DNA of 64,000 nt from Lotus japonicus (taxonomy: Eukaryota; Streptophyta; Magnoliopsida; Fabales; Fabaceae): positions 56,959,069 to 57,023,068 of the forward strand of contig NC_080042.1 in assembly GCF_012489685.1 (NCBI RefSeq), read 5' to 3'. The position numbers and the translations under genes are program-made. A model generated the notes under the pieces. It did not search any database. It saw only the letters and a program-made list of their open reading frames with translations, and was not told the origin of the DNA. This document shows, one piece after another, positions 29,915-41,607 of this stretch (within the stretch, counting starts at the first letter, position 1; each line of letters starts with the position of its first letter).

Positions 29915-30705
29915 TTTCAATTAAATAAAGTTGGTTCTTTTGCTAACTTCTTTCCCTTTTTGTTAATGGTTGGAGTACCCATAGTACTCCCATATATATT
30001 AATTTTAGTTTATCTAAAAAAAAATTTAAATATCTCAAGCCTGATATGATACATTTGTGCATGTGGAATATTGCACTCGAGAATTGTAATTTTCTTCTAA
30101 TAAAATGTTGCGTTTCCTTTTTCCATGTGGAATGCACTCATGGATAGTGCTATTACAATCATCAGTTTTAATATATTCACACCTCACTTTTTCTTCTATT
30201 TTATTTCTAAGAATTTCTTTATAAATATTTTTTCCCCATCATATTACTGAGATCATATCGATCTCACTTATGTCTTTCTACTTTTATCATTCTCTGAAGA
30301 TAAAAGTGAATTTAGTGTGAACAAAAACATTTTCATATATCTCTGTTTGATTTATTAATTAGTAACTAGATATGCAAATTTTGACCTTGCTGTCTATCGT
30401 TTAATCGTTGTATTTTTTTCTATTGATAGTTTTAGCTTCCCGTGTGTAAAGATTCAATATGATGAGCGCGAGGTATGGATTTATAGCTCTTTGTATTGAA
30501 TCTTGAATTGTTCAAGTGGGACAATTTGAGAATAAACTCTTTTTATGCATGGTTAATAATTCATTTCAACTTAATGAAATTTTGGCTGGATAAGTTTTCT
30601 ATTGCTTTTTGGGTTCATGCTTGATCATTGTATACGTCATGATGATCAAGTAATGTACTTGGAGACCAATTAGAAATGGTGTCAAAATTTCGTCAAGTAT
30701 GAGAC
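29915..30705. other. KTI gene 3 downstream region
   Basis: The 3' untranslated region with AATAAA at 30099, then AT-rich intergenic sequence. A CACACCTCACTTTTTCTTCT stretch near 30180 resembles the MITE termini at 18-19 kb, but no full copy is seen. No gene is supported. Confidence 0.45.
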
Positions 30706-31115
30706 ATGAGTTTTAAAAAATTAACTATAAACCCAGCACAAGAAGAGTTTATTCTTGAATGGGATAAGGTCATATCTTGTAAAGAGGGAGCGAGAGGTGG
30801 TGATGCAGCGAAAGGAAAGTATTTTCTCTCAATGGGGTCAGCCAAACAGGGGCAGCAAAGAAGGGGTTGGGAGAAAGGTATCACGTCGTATTATTTCACT
30901 CACTTCCCTGATAACTTTGGGGAAGGCCAGCTGTAGAGTGTCTTTGAGAGGTATGGCAGAGTGTGGGAGGTCTTTATCCCAGCAAGAAGGAATAAGCAGG
31001 GGCAGCGTTTTGGATTTGTGAGATTCCTGAATGTGACAGATCCAGTGGAATTAGAGGGGCAATTGGACAAGATCATCATCGGATGTACCAAAATGCACGT
31101 CAATGCGCCGCGGTG
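30706..31115 (+). pseudogene. LINE ORF1-like fragment with RRM-type segment
   Basis: A plus-strand frame reads GWEKGITSYYFTHFPDNFGE up to a TAG at about 30934-30936. It then continues in the same sense as SVFERYGRVWEVFIPARRNK and GQRFGFVRFLNVTDPVEL. The pattern FTHFPDNFGE...FERYGRVWEVFIP...RFGFVRF is that of the RNA-binding domain in plant L1-type LINE ORF1 proteins. The stop and the loss of both ends make it a relic. It lies tail to tail with a LINE ORF2 fragment on the opposite strand, so it is probably a separate insertion. Confidence 0.6.
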
Positions 31116-31157
31116 AGAACTAGACGCAACACCTGGTTCAAGCTGGGAGCTTGTGTC

Positions 31158-31729
31158 TCAAAAAACTCTCGAATTGCGCCAGCGCCACATCCACCACAGA
31201 ACCACCACGCCAAGGTTGTTGTTACGGTGGGATAGCAAGTCCGCAAACCATGAGTTATAGTCTATTTGCACTGCAAGAGGTGGGAGAATCGTTCGAAATT
31301 TGTTCCATAGAGCTTGTGAGTTCGGACACCAGCGGACTAGGTGATCTAAGTCCTCATGATCTGTGTCGCATCGAGGGCACGCCGCGATTACCGCAAGGTG
31401 TGAACGGAAACACTTTTCGTTAGTTGGGAGGTCACCATGTGCAACTAGCCATAAGAAGAACCTGATTTTCTCAAGAACTTTCATCTTCCAAACCTTCCTC
31501 CAAATGCCAAAATCATCTTCCCCTGAATCTGCTAGGAACTGGTAAGCTGACCCTGGCGAGTAGCACCCATCTGGGTTATGTTGCCAGCGGAGGGAATCCA
31601 TATTAGACCGGTTCTGTGATACTGGAATGGATGCAATTTCACCAATAATTTCAGGGGCTAATACAGTATAGAGGCCTTCAAAATTCCATGTCTCACCTTG
31701 CCATAAGTTAGCCACTGTTAGGTGCGTGT
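31158..31729 (-). pseudogene. LINE ORF2 3' part (zinc-binding region), left of the gypsy insertion
   Basis: Minus strand: NLWQGETWNFEGLYTVLAPE, then YSPGSAYQFLADSGE, KIRFFLWLVAHGDLPTNEKC and CPRCDTDHEDLDHLVRWCPN, then WWMWRWRNSRVF. This is the region after the reverse transcriptase in plant LINEs, with the zf-RVT cysteines and histidine. Its upstream continuation is found beyond the gypsy element at 39424-40015. Confidence 0.8.
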
Positions 31730-31734
31730 CAGAT

Positions 31735-32055
31735 TAGACTGGGCGAGACCCCCGGGTCCCTCGCCCAGGGAACCTGACCTCTGGCAGGGAACACGCCGTG
31801 ACATTGGGCCATCCTTCCCGAGGCCCAATTGGCCCACTTATACAGGTTAAAGGCGCCAAAGCCAAAACCCCACTTCTATAAATAGGGGGAAACACCAATT
31901 GTAAGAGACTCTTAGCTCATTCGGAATAATAATAGCATTGAAATTCAGTTACATTTTCTCTCTCTAAGCGGTTAGAGCTTCTCTCTCTAAGCATTCTCAT
32001 CACCGTCCTCATACTTTGGGTACTACCTTCCCTCTCTATGTTCTAGCACGAAACA
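31735..32055 (+). repeat. 5' LTR of gypsy A
   Basis: 321 bp. Contains CTATAAATAGGGGG (TATA box near 31877) and ends GTTCTAGCACGAAACA. The first base pair is TA instead of TG. Confidence 0.88.
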
Positions 32056-32335
32056 TTTGGCGTTGTCTGTGGGGATCGATAGATTTCTATTCCCGGACTA
32101 CGTGGATTGTGATTCAGAAGAGTGGAGCTTGTTCTTCTAAGCGATTGTTCTCGAGTTTTTTGGAGATTGTGATCCAGAGGAAGATTCTTTGATTTTCCAT
32201 ACAGTTTCTTCCGTTTCCAAGTTTTTCCGGAGAGATTCTCCAATTCCGATGGAAACACGTCGCAAATGACGTGATGACGATCCAGAGCATCGGCATGTCT
32301 CACCGGCGCGCCGCGTCAGAGGCAGGCCACGACGT

Positions 32336-33838
32336 GTGCAAGTTCAACGAGAGGAGACGGATCAGGTGACTCCTCCTGCTCCGCCTCCACCTCCTCCTTC
32401 TCCAACACCTCTGCTGCCCTCACCGCCGTCCTCGCCAGAGCAGCAGAGGTCACCAGCGGCGTCAGGAGAAGAGACTCAGGCACTGATCTCTAGTCAAGAT
32501 TGGAGGCGTCTGATTAGTAGTATTGACGATATACGACAGCGAAACGAGTATCTTCAAGAGCAGCTAGAGTATTACCGCATTGAGCAGCAAGATGAGGGAG
32601 AGCGCGAGGCAGAGGCTGTGGCGGAGTTCGAACCGTTTTCAGCGGCGGTGAGAGAAGTTGCCATTCCAGACAATATGAAGAATATAGTGCTGGAAACCTA
32701 TAGTGGAAAGGCTGATCCCAAGGAGCACTTGTTGTATTTCAACACGAAGATGGTGATCAGCGCCGCTTCTGAGGCGGTCAAGTGTAGGATGTTTCCAGCC
32801 ACATTTAAAGGAACGGCGATGACATGGTTCACAACTCTACCACGAGGATCCATCACGAACTTTCGTGACTTCTTGTCCAAATTCCTTGTCCAGTTCTCGG
32901 CAAGCAAAATTAAGCAGGTGACGATTGAAGATTTGTATAATGTGCGTCAATCTGAGGGCGAGACTTTGAAGTAGTACGTGGAGCGGTTCAGCGCTGCGTC
33001 AGTAAAGATAGAGGAATCCGAGCCAAATGCCTGCGCCCGCGCCTTTAAAAATGGATTGCAGCCAGGAAAACTAAATAGTAAATTGAGTCGAAAGCCAGCC
33101 AAGTCAATGGCGGAGGTGCGAGCCCGGGCGAACACGTACATACTCGACGAGGAGGATAACGCTTTTAAGCGGAGGTGCGCGAAGGTAGAGAAAGATGGCG
33201 AACAGCGGGACGTGTCACCAGAGGATAAGCCAAGCGAGGAGAAAGCAGAGAGAAGCAGAAGACGGGACAGGAAGGTTCGGACTGGGGAAAAGGCACCGAG
33301 GGAATCTTTGTATCCCAAAAAGGAAAATTTTGAGCGACGCCGGCCCTGGCATCAGGCTGACCCTCGTCGCCGAGAGGAGGTAGGAAAAAGCTTGAACGCC
33401 CACCTAACAGAGCTGCTACGCAAAGTTAAGGCGACGCATGCAGTTGAAGAGGGCGAAAGAAGGAATGACCCGCCGCGGGCAACGACGGACAAGACCAAGT
33501 GGTGTGAGTACCACCGATCAGCGGGACATGACACAAGGGATTGCTTTACTCTGAAGAATGAAATCGAGAGGCTCATCCGAGCAGGCCGGTCGCAGCTGAA
33601 TGAACGTGGCGAACGTTGGAATGGAGAGCGACATCAAGGGAACAGGTACAAGGAGTATCGCCAACATGATGAACGCCGACGGGAGGATCGTCGCCAAACG
33701 CTGACTACTGACAAAAAGGAGACGTTGGCTGCACGAAAGAAGGGAGCAGAGGAAACCTTTACTAAAGATCTTGAACCGCCGGTTGGCACGATAAATACAA
33801 TTGCAGGTGGTTTCGGCGGGGGGATGCAACGGCCTTAG
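32336..33838 (+). pseudogene. Gypsy A gag with premature stop
   Basis: The frame starts near 32336 with a Pro-rich stretch, then DWRRLISSIDDIRQRNEYLQ (coiled coil) and the capsid-like core LETYSGKADPKEHLLYFNTK, MTWFTTLPRGSITNFRDFLS. It is cut by TAG at 32972-32974 (after GETLK) and continues in frame from YVERFSAASVKIEESEPN to 33838. It includes WCEYHRSAGHDTRDCFTLKN, a zinc-finger-like CHDC motif typical of this gypsy group. A frameshift near 33830 separates it from the protease frame. Product: virus-like particle capsid protein. Confidence 0.85.
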
Positions 33839-33861
33839 CTAGAAGAAGACACGCTCGGGCG

Positions 33862-35148
33862 GTGACGTCGGTGCAACAATATGAAACTCCTTTCTGTTTC
33901 CAGCATCCTTACATAGTAATTTCAACGGCATACTTTGAGGGGGTTAAGATGCACAAGGATGATCCTATAGTCGTCATGATCAGGATCAACAGTTTCAACG
34001 TCCGCCGAGTTCTTCTGGACCAAGGCAGCTCTGCTGATATCATCTACGGAGACGCATTCGATCAGCTGGGATTAACGGATAAAGATTTAATGCCTTATAC
34101 AGGGACTCTGGTGCGGTTTTCGGGCGAGCAAGTTTGGGTGCGGATATACATAGATTTGGACACAATCTTTGGGATTGATGAGAATGCCAAGCTCCTTCGT
34201 GTGAGATACCTTGTGATGCATGTCGTAGCTTCATACAACGTCATTATAGGAAGGAACACAGTTAACTGTCTTTGTGCGGTGATCTCCACGGCTCACCTGG
34301 CGGTTAAGTATCCGCTGATGTGCGGAAAAGTGGGAAAGATTGTAGTCGACCAAAGGCGAGCCAGAGAATGTTACAATAACTGCCTCAGTATGTACGGCAA
34401 AAAAGGAGCCGGCGAGGGACATCGGTGTCATGAAATAGAGATTCAAGAGGGAAATCAGAACAAGAGGGGTAAGCAGGAGCGCAGGGTAGGAGAGATTGCC
34501 GGGGAAAAGGTAAAGAGACAATGGAAAAATCAAAGGCAAGCCAAAGAGGTTGAGGAAACAGAAAGAAAGGGACCGTTCACAGACATTAGGGCAGAGGAGC
34601 GCTGGGCAGGGATAGTTGATGATCTAGAAAGGTACAAATTCAGTAGAGGAGTGTTCGCAATTGAGCCCAAGCTCACGTCTGAACAAGAACGACGGTTGGA
34701 AAAGTTGGTAGAGGAAAATTTTGACCTCTTCAGCTGGAGCCCTAAAGACATGGAATTCTGGGAACTTTCGCAATTCAGGACACCAACTTTGATAAGCAAG
34801 GGACCAAGCGTGCAGGAGGAAAGAAGGGCGGTGAGCCTTGGGGCGGACTTAAGAATTCTCCAACGCCGGGAGGGCGGGAAGAAAAGAACAGAGCTTCTTG
34901 GACAGGATTGGGATAAGCTAGAGGCAGGGCGAGGAGGCACAACCTACCGCATCAAGGATAAAGGTAAGGCCAGGGCGAGGCAGCGGAAATCGGCGAGAGG
35001 AGAGGACTTCAGGGGCAAGAAAGGTAAGAGGAGCGTGCAAGAGAGTGAGTTGATAACCCGCTGGCAAGAACGCCAAACCCGCAGCGGCGTGGAGTGGGTG
35101 GCAAGCACGTCAGGAACAAAGGATGAGGTTCTGGGCACGATACTTTGA
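33862..35148 (+). pseudogene. Gypsy A protease with truncated start of reverse transcriptase region
   Basis: The aspartic protease core reads RRVLLDQGSSADIIYGDAF (Asp near codon 53), with ASYNVIIGRNTVNCLCAVIS further on. The frame then reaches LEKLVEENFDLFSWSPKDM, the family sequence just before the reverse transcriptase. There it degenerates into charged, non-homologous sequence, and no YVDD, RNase H or integrase motif is found before the 3' region. The same break occurs in gypsy B, so the deletion is ancestral to both copies. Both elements would need proteins from autonomous relatives. Confidence 0.85.
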
Positions 35149-35337
35149 CAGGGAAGTTCGTTGACAAGGGCGAGAGCGCAGCGGAAGGGTCGGATCAAAG
35201 CCAGTAGGATAAAAAATAAAGATGCACTCTTTTTCTCCGACAGGGAGTTTTTTAATGAGGCATCCCTCGATGTACAAAAAATCTTTTACAAATGAAATAC
35301 AAAAAGGATATTCACCAGCAATACTCCTAATTCAAAA

Positions 35338-35560
35338 GATACGGTCGCCCGGTGGGAAAAATTCCCCGACGGTGGCAATCCCAACATGACCTTGATGTCT
35401 GGGGATTGCTCCGGGAAAGTCCGGCGCGATCCGGTGCTATCCAAATAGCAACTCAACTAACACGTCATGTTCGCTTGGTGGGAAAAATTCCCCGAAGGTG
35501 GCAATCCCAACACGACCTTGATGTCTGGGGATTACTCCGGGAAAGTCCGGCGCGAAACGC
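35338..35560. repeat. Tandem duplication in gypsy A 3' region
   Basis: Two copies, about 125 bp apart, of a segment starting GGTGGGAAAAATTCCCCGA and running through GATGTCTGGGGATT and CCGGGAAAGTCCGGCGCGA. Gypsy B has a single copy at about 44735-44825. Confidence 0.8.
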
Positions 35561-35997
35561 TGACCTCTCGTTGGCGATGTGTGCGGGAAAGCGACTCATC
35601 CCCAAAATGGGGTGGGTCCCTTATCCCCTTAGTCTCCCCGAAATCTGGGAATATGAGGCCTCCCCGAAATATGGGCGAGAAAATAAACTAGGCGTAAGTC
35701 TGGGTAACCCATATGGCCATTGGGCCCCCAGCAGTGTAAGTCCTTGGCGGGATGAAACCACCAAGGCCACACCTGCTCTTACGGGAAATATTGGTGTGAA
35801 AGAAAGCCTCAAAATGAGCAAAAGTCCTAGTTTCTTCGTCACACCTTCAAATCTCTACACGAACACAAGGCGAACAAAAACTGCCTAAATGGCGAAGGAA
35901 AGACGCAAGACGAAGTCAAAATAAAGAAAATATAACAACGTTAATTCATTACAAAAATGATATTTATAAAAGATGACAAAACATAGTTATCTTTACA

Positions 35998-36758
35998 TTG
36001 ACATTTTTTCCCTCTCAACTTCAGCAGCAGCGAAATGCTCGGCGGTGAAGCCCGGAGGATCGTCAGGGCCAACAAGCCCATGCGGAGTAATCTTCTTGAA
36101 AGCTCCCATTCCATCAAGGTTAATTCCTTGATAGAGATGTTGGACTTGAGCCTTGGCAAGAAAGAAGCCCCGGCCACGTTCTTCCACAATCTCAGCCGCA
36201 ACGTCGGCTACCAACCTGGCCTGAGAGGTCTTGGTTTTGGAGTCCATATCTGTGAGGGCCTGGTTTTCTGCCTCAAGTTGCGACCTCACGTCAACCAGGG
36301 CTTCATTCGTCGTTCCCAACTCGCTTTGAAGAAAAGCGATCTCTTGGCCTCGAAGGATGCAAGTGGCCTTGCCGGCGTTGATTGACTCTGTTTTTGCCTT
36401 CACCTCTTCCTGAAGTTCATACCAATCCAACTCCAATTCATGCGTCCTCTCCTTGCAATTCATGCGTCCTCTCCTTGTAATAGCTCATCTCGACGCCCAC
36501 GTTGGTCAATTTCCTTGTTTGAGCTGCCACTTGGGTCAGCAACTTGTCCCATTCTTTGTGAGCCTCCTGCGTGGCCACGCGGTAATTATCAGCCTCTCGT
36601 TGAAGTTTCTCCACTTTTGCGGAGGAAGCTGAGTCTTGAGATAGTTGGGCAAAGAGGCACCCCGCTCGTAAAAGGTGGTTGAGGGCTTCCTGCGCTGCAA
36701 TATCAAGGTCAGGAATCTCGGCTGCTCTCATATTACCAAGGGATGCGTTAGACAACAT
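35998..36758 (-). pseudogene. Gypsy A antisense gene, C-terminal coiled-coil part
   Basis: Minus-strand frames at 36438-36758 and 35998-36463 together give a Gln/Glu-rich coiled coil (SSAKVEKLQREADNYRVATQ, then LELDWYELQEEVKAKTES). The conserved end is GRGFFLAKAQVQHLYQGINL...GAFKKITPHGLVGPDDPPGF, nearly repeated in gypsy B (55262-55460). A frame change near 36450 links the two parts. It is the end of the antisense protein whose N-terminal domain lies at 37215-38425. Confidence 0.65.
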
Positions 36759-37214
36759 AAATGCGATGAAGGAAGGTTGTTGACTCGCTGAAGGTCCCGC
36801 TTAGTTGCCGAAAATAACATGGTTGGTTTCAGCACTAGGGGAGCAAAAGACTGGCAAACCTTGGGAGTTTGCACCTTCGTCCTGAGGGCTCGCCGGTCGG
36901 GCGAGAGAAGCTCCAGCCGGGCCCGCCTCGGTTGGATTAGGAGAAGGAGTTGTTTGGGTAGAATTTTCAGAGGGTTATAAACCAGCGGAAATCCCCTCCG
37001 GACAAGGTGAGGGCTCAGCACCGTCCACGTGTTTCGGCGTCTCTTTGTCAGTTGGAGGTTTCTCGCTTTTCTTTTTCTTCTTTTTCTCCGGGCGTGGGGC
37101 GGATGTTTCACCAGTCGAAGATTTCTCGCCTTTCTTTTTCTTTTTCAACTTTCGGGACGAGAAAGTCTCGACCATGGATTTTCCCTCTGAGCCAGGGTTA
37201 ACTTCTTTGGATTT

Positions 37215-38425
37215 CTAGGACCTCTTCGGGGGGGAAGGTGGAGCGGCATCGCCATGGATTCTGGGAGCTAGGTCGTCAGTAGGGTGCAATGGGGCAACAC
37301 CCGGTGTAGCCTCATCAGTCCCGGCTGTGCCGGGAACGAGATCAGTTGAGAAAGATCCCTTGGCCTTCTTCGAAGGAAGAGCGGCAGCTTCGGCTTCAGA
37401 ATCGGCGGCGTCGTGTTTTCTCTTGATCACCTGGGTATTGAAAACAGAAGGAAACTCGAGTGAATCGGCTGTTAGGGCGCGCTGTAATGCGGCCGCAGTA
37501 AAGTCAATCTCTCTTAGGAGGGTGTGTAGTGTGTTTTCGCGAGCGGCTTCGAGCAACTGGGAGCATTCCAGGATGGGGAACCCAGCGAGGAAGCTGAGGA
37601 TGGCTTTGTCTTCACTGTCCAGTGATGCGTCGGTTGGTGGAGGAACGTCGTGGGGATCCTCGGTCCAGTAAAGAGGAAATGAAGCAGTCCCATCCCGGCG
37701 TGTGAAAGCTTCAGGATAGGAAGGGTGCACGATTACACGAAAATATCGGCGCTCAAGCCCCATCTTGATGTTACTCTGATAAGGATGGAGACGTTGTCGA
37801 CCCGTTCGAGACTTCAGGGATACCCACCCGGGAGTCTCAGCTTTTAAGGATCTTGGTTCCACGCCATAGAAGTAAAAGAAATGGGAGGTTTTGGCTTCAA
37901 GGTTGATGGCATCACACAGGATCTCGTAGCATCGGGCGAAGGCCCAAGCGTTCAAATGAAGTTGACTTGGGGCCACGTTGATTTCTCTCAAAACCTGGCA
38001 GAGAAAGAGGGAGAAGGGTAGTTTGATCCCCAGGTCAAGAAAGAAGTACTCATAAACGTAGAAGAAGTGGAGCTCTTCCGCGCCTTGCTCGAGTGTGCGG
38101 CATTTCCAGGGGCGGCGGCTGCTCAAGCCCCGGCTAGTAATGAGGACATCTTCGAGAGATTTTTCATGGCATAACCCTCCGACTCGGTGGACAGCTCAGT
38201 GATGGATTTGTCGGTGGACAATTCGGAGGGTTGGCAAATGGCCTTCAGAACGGGTTCTCCGGTGGCGGACGAAAGGAGAGTAGAAAAAAATTTGTGCCAG
38301 AAGGCATTCTTTTCATTTTCATGAAGGGGATGCCCCCCGGCAGGAGGAAGAGTGGCCGGGGCGTGAGATGTTTGGGCGGGGCTTTGAAGTCGTAAGGATC
38401 TTTTGGTGCGGCGTTGAGGAGTCAT
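37215..38425 (-). pseudogene. Gypsy A antisense gene, N-terminal 'gypsy-type transposon protein' domain
   Basis: It starts at 38425 (MTPQRRTKRSLRLQSP), shifts frame near 38125, and continues to 37215: FFYVYEYFFLDLGIKLPFSL, LREINVAPSQLHLNAWAFAR, YEILCDAINLEAKTSHFFYF, RRYFRVIVHPSYPEAF. The pattern matches the putative gypsy-type transposon domain (Pfam PF04195 family) often found antisense to gag-pol in plant gypsy elements. The C-terminal part is low-complexity with a Lys-rich nuclear-signal-like run (KRKHDAADSE, SKKAKG). The frameshift and stop codons show decay. The function of this family is unknown. Confidence 0.75.
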
Positions 38426-39097
38426 CTTTTTGCAGGAAGGAACTGAGACGGACGAGGAGAAGATGCTGAGGTAATAGCTTGGTTAACTTTGCAAGGCAGT
38501 GGAGGGTTTCAAAAGTGGTAAGTGAGAGAAGAGAGTTGAATTTGAAGGTTAAGATAAGAAACGGTTGGGAGAACGTGCCCCATCATGGCAAAGGTGGAAT
38601 GATTACCTCAGGAGGCGTGACGCAGATTTTGGGGAAACGGGGGTGCCGCATTAAAAGAAAGCCGCAACGGTTGCTGTCGATAGGTTGAAATTCAAATTGT
38701 CAAAGTTGTGATGTGACTGGAAGGGACATGTTAAAGGTAGCGGTTGAGATTTTGGGGATTCACTGACCTTGGCGTCATTTCAAGGCTTGGCGCGTGGGAT
38801 GGACGCGACACGCGACAGTACCACGATTCAAGGCACGTGTGTAACTATGTTGAGGAGGGCAGACTAGAAGCCTTCGCCACAAGCCTGCTTGTGGATTTGG
38901 ATCGCCTGGAAGAGGAGGGCACAACTAAAGATCCAAAGTGTTGACTGTAAAGGCTTTATTTACCAAGCCATGTTGGCCATTGTTTTTCACTAATGGATTC
39001 TTAAGGTTTTTAGGTCTTAGTCAGTATTCTTAGGGATGTCGCCTTGTTTTTTGCTTAAAGACACACTTAGCTCTCATGCTTCGAGCTCGGTGTTTTG
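38426..39097. other. Gypsy A region between antisense gene start and 3' LTR
   Basis: No coding pattern. Likely holds the antisense gene promoter. Its right end (TCTCATGCTTCGAGCTCGGT) is conserved in gypsy B at both LTR junctions. Confidence 0.5.
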
Positions 39098-39418
39098 TGG
39101 ACTGGGCGAGACCCCCGGGTCCCTCGCCCAGGGAACTTGACCTCTGGCGGGGAACGCGTCGTGACATTGGGCCATCCTTCCCGAGGCCCAACTGGCCCAC
39201 TTATACAGGTTAAAGGCGCCAAAGCCCAAACCCCACTTCTATAAATAGGGGGAAACACCAATTGAAAGGGACTCTTAGCTCATTTGGAATAATAATAGCA
39301 TTGAAATTCAGTTACATTTTCTCTCTCTAAGCGGTTAGAGCTTCTCTCTCTAAACATTCTCATCACCGTCCTCATACTTTGGGTACTACCTTCCCTCTCT
39401 ATGTTCTAGCACGGAACA
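39098..39418 (+). repeat. 3' LTR of gypsy A
   Basis: 321 bp, starts TGGACTGGGCGAGACCCC and ends GCACGGAACA, followed by the CAGAT duplication. Confidence 0.88.
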
Positions 39419-39423
39419 CAGAT

Positions 39424-40015
39424 ATATGCACAAATGGAACCCGCTCACATAGCCTGGCTGTCCCTAGCCAGTCCACATACCAAATGGATAAGAGACCATT
39501 CCTTAATTGAGGTTTGAAACCAGCAGCAAGATAGTCCTTAGCACGAATTATACTATGCCAGATATAAGAGTTTCCCCTCTATAATTTTCCTTGTAATATC
39601 ACCTCTGATTTAAAGTACTTTTCAGACAATGCTCTCACCTAAAGTTTACGTCGATCCCGTAGTAAGTTTTCCACCAAGCTACCAAGCAAAGCTATATTAT
39701 TTAGTCGTGCACTCCGAAGTCCCAATCATCTATGCTCCTTCGGTTGAATCACTTTCCTCCATGGAACCAAATTCCATCCTCTCATATTTGATCCCTTTGC
39801 CCATAAACAACTTCTAATTTTTTTATCAATAAAGTCACAAACCATCTAAGGGAGCCAAAGGGATTGCTTGGTGTACACAAGAATGGATGTAAGAACTGAT
39901 TTTGCAAGACACAGTTTGCCAGCTTTATTTAACATACGGGTCTTCCATGATGGTAGACGGCCATTCACCTTATCCATGATGGCCTGGGGAGGAAAAGGTC
40001 TCTAGAAGCAGTGGC
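39424..40015 (-). pseudogene. LINE ORF2 fragment (end of reverse transcriptase), right of the gypsy insertion
   Basis: Minus strand: AIMDKVNGRLPSWKTRMLNK, KLCLAKSVLTSILVY, FIDKKIRSCLWAKGS, then WHSIIRAKDYLAAGFK and SIWYVDWLGTARLCERVPF. This is the plant LINE region following the catalytic reverse transcriptase. It joins, across the gypsy A insertion, with 31158-31729. Several stops are present. The catalytic FADD region is not in the window. Confidence 0.75.
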
Positions 40016-41607
40016 GGAATTTTCTGTTATTAATATCATTATTTATTGTTAGTAGCGTAGTGGTCGTAAAGCCAACGAAAAGAGAAGGTCTGACTTCTAC
40101 CGAATGCAACCGGTAACGTCATTTTCTTCCATTTATTCAAAGCTTACATTTTGAAATTTTGTTAGCAATTAACCTGTCAACAAAATTTAATGCATAAATT
40201 TATTATCATATTATTCAAAATAAATACTACATCTTTAGATTTTACTTCACTTATTAATGGACTTTATCTCATGAAATTTATTTTTTAATAAAAAATGACC
40301 GAGTGGTGGAAACGAATGATGGTGATGGAGATGCGCGTAAAATGATCATGGTTAATAACAAAGCTCAGAAAACACAACTTGCATATCTCATGTCCCTAAA
40401 AATGGAGCACTGCATTACTATGATATAACAAGATCAAAATTTTAGTTGATACATGGGTCTTTATTATTAATTCATCTCACTTTGGGTACCACACCTTAAT
40501 CTGGCTTAAGGTCCCACAACAATGGCAAATTCTCTGGTGCCCAAAGTATTTTTTTGGGTATGGTACATGAATGATTTGGACCACTCAACTAACTACATCT
40601 GTAATATTTATTATTATTAATATTAAGAAATAAAACTTAATTTAATTATAGAAAAAACCCTGAAACTTATGATGTAAAATGCATTTTAGCCCCAAAACAT
40701 CTAAGTATTTAGGTTTTCTGTCTCTTCCCCAAACAGACATCTGAAACCTACACTTGCAGAAATAACCCTTGCGATTTCAGATCTCCCTCATCTTCCATTC
40801 CCAATCTGCAAAATCAACATCAATTCTTGCCTCCACAACCCTACCTCTCCTAGAGGTTCATTCATGAAAAAATCACTTTCGCTCCTCAGATTTGATCCAT
40901 CTGATTTGTTCCCTTGTGTTGCGGCTACGACGACGGTCGTGCAGAAGCATGGGTAGTCTGACGTGGTCGATGTCTCGGCGTGGCATCTCCATGCTTAGAA
41001 GCTATTGCATCCGCTCATTCTTCCTTTACGTCTGTTTCCTACTAATTCTGGTTTTGAATTGTGGGTTTTTGGGTTTGAATGGTTGAAGCTTTAGGGTTCT
41101 ATTGAGAGCTTTTGGGTTTTTATAGATTCTTGTTTATCGGATTTTGGTTTGAACGTTGCTCAGTTTTGTTTTGACTGGGAACAAAGGAGAAGATTGAGAA
41201 ATTGAACTTGAGAGAGATTAGTGTGTTGGTTCTGTAATGATTTTTGAAGAATATGAAGATGGAACACTTTAATGATTGAAATAAAAAGAAGCATGTAATT
41301 ACATAATAAAACTGGGGTCTTTACATAATTAATAAAATAATAAGGATATATTAGAACACAAAATAAATTTATCTTAAGTATCTTAATATTATTTGTACAT
41401 ATCACTCTTGTACCTACACTCATTTGTAATTGTGGGTACGAGAGCAAGCACCCACAACAATCACCTTCTTCCATTTATTCATAGCTTTTTAAACATTGTG
41501 AAATTTTGTTAGCAATTAACCTGCCAACAAAATTTAATGCATAAAAAGTAAACAAGAACTAGGCTTTTCAAAAAAAAAAGTAAGCAAGAACTACGAATTC
41601 ATTCAAA
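40016..41607. other. Intergenic region between LINE and KTI gene 4
   Basis: Nothing I can support as a gene. It contains a direct repeat: 40122-40197 and 41464-41545 share CTTCCATTTATTCA, then GAAATTTTGTTAGCAATTAA and CAACAAAATTTAATGCATAA. A CT-rich stretch near 40700-40860 looks like leader or pseudogene sequence, but no family is recognised. Confidence 0.45.

Larger units (their letters stand above)
31735..39418 (+). mobile_element. Ty3/gypsy retrotransposon A (gag-protease only), TSD CAGAT
   Basis: 7684 bp with 321-bp LTRs at 31735-32055 and 39098-39418. It is flanked by CAGAT (31730-31734, 39419-39423) and inserted in a LINE. The LTRs differ at about 12 of 321 positions. The leader after the 5' LTR reads TTTGGCGTTGTCTGTGGGGA. 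Plus-strand gag and protease are followed by only the beginning of a reverse-transcriptase region; RNase H and integrase are absent. The 3' half carries antisense ORFs with a domain known from plant gypsy elements, an arrangement reported in the Tat lineage. No clear purine tract precedes the 3' LTR. Confidence 0.9.

Noticed and set aside
30706..31729. Twin-priming 5' inversion of a single LINE
   Set aside because: The inverted ORF1 piece sits at the 3' side of the ORF2 piece, the wrong side for twin priming; two separate relics are simpler.
35352..35888. A 178-codon plus-strand frame
   Set aside because: It is the translation of the tandem duplication in the gypsy A 3' region and has no counterpart frame in gypsy B.
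40892..41086. Short plus-strand frame with a hydrophobic end
   Set aside because: No family similarity, no promoter or signal that distinguishes it from chance in this AT-rich region.
41160..41474. Minus-strand frame of 104 codons downstream of KTI 4
   Set aside because: Composition follows AT-rich intergenic sequence, overlaps the direct repeat, and shows no domain.
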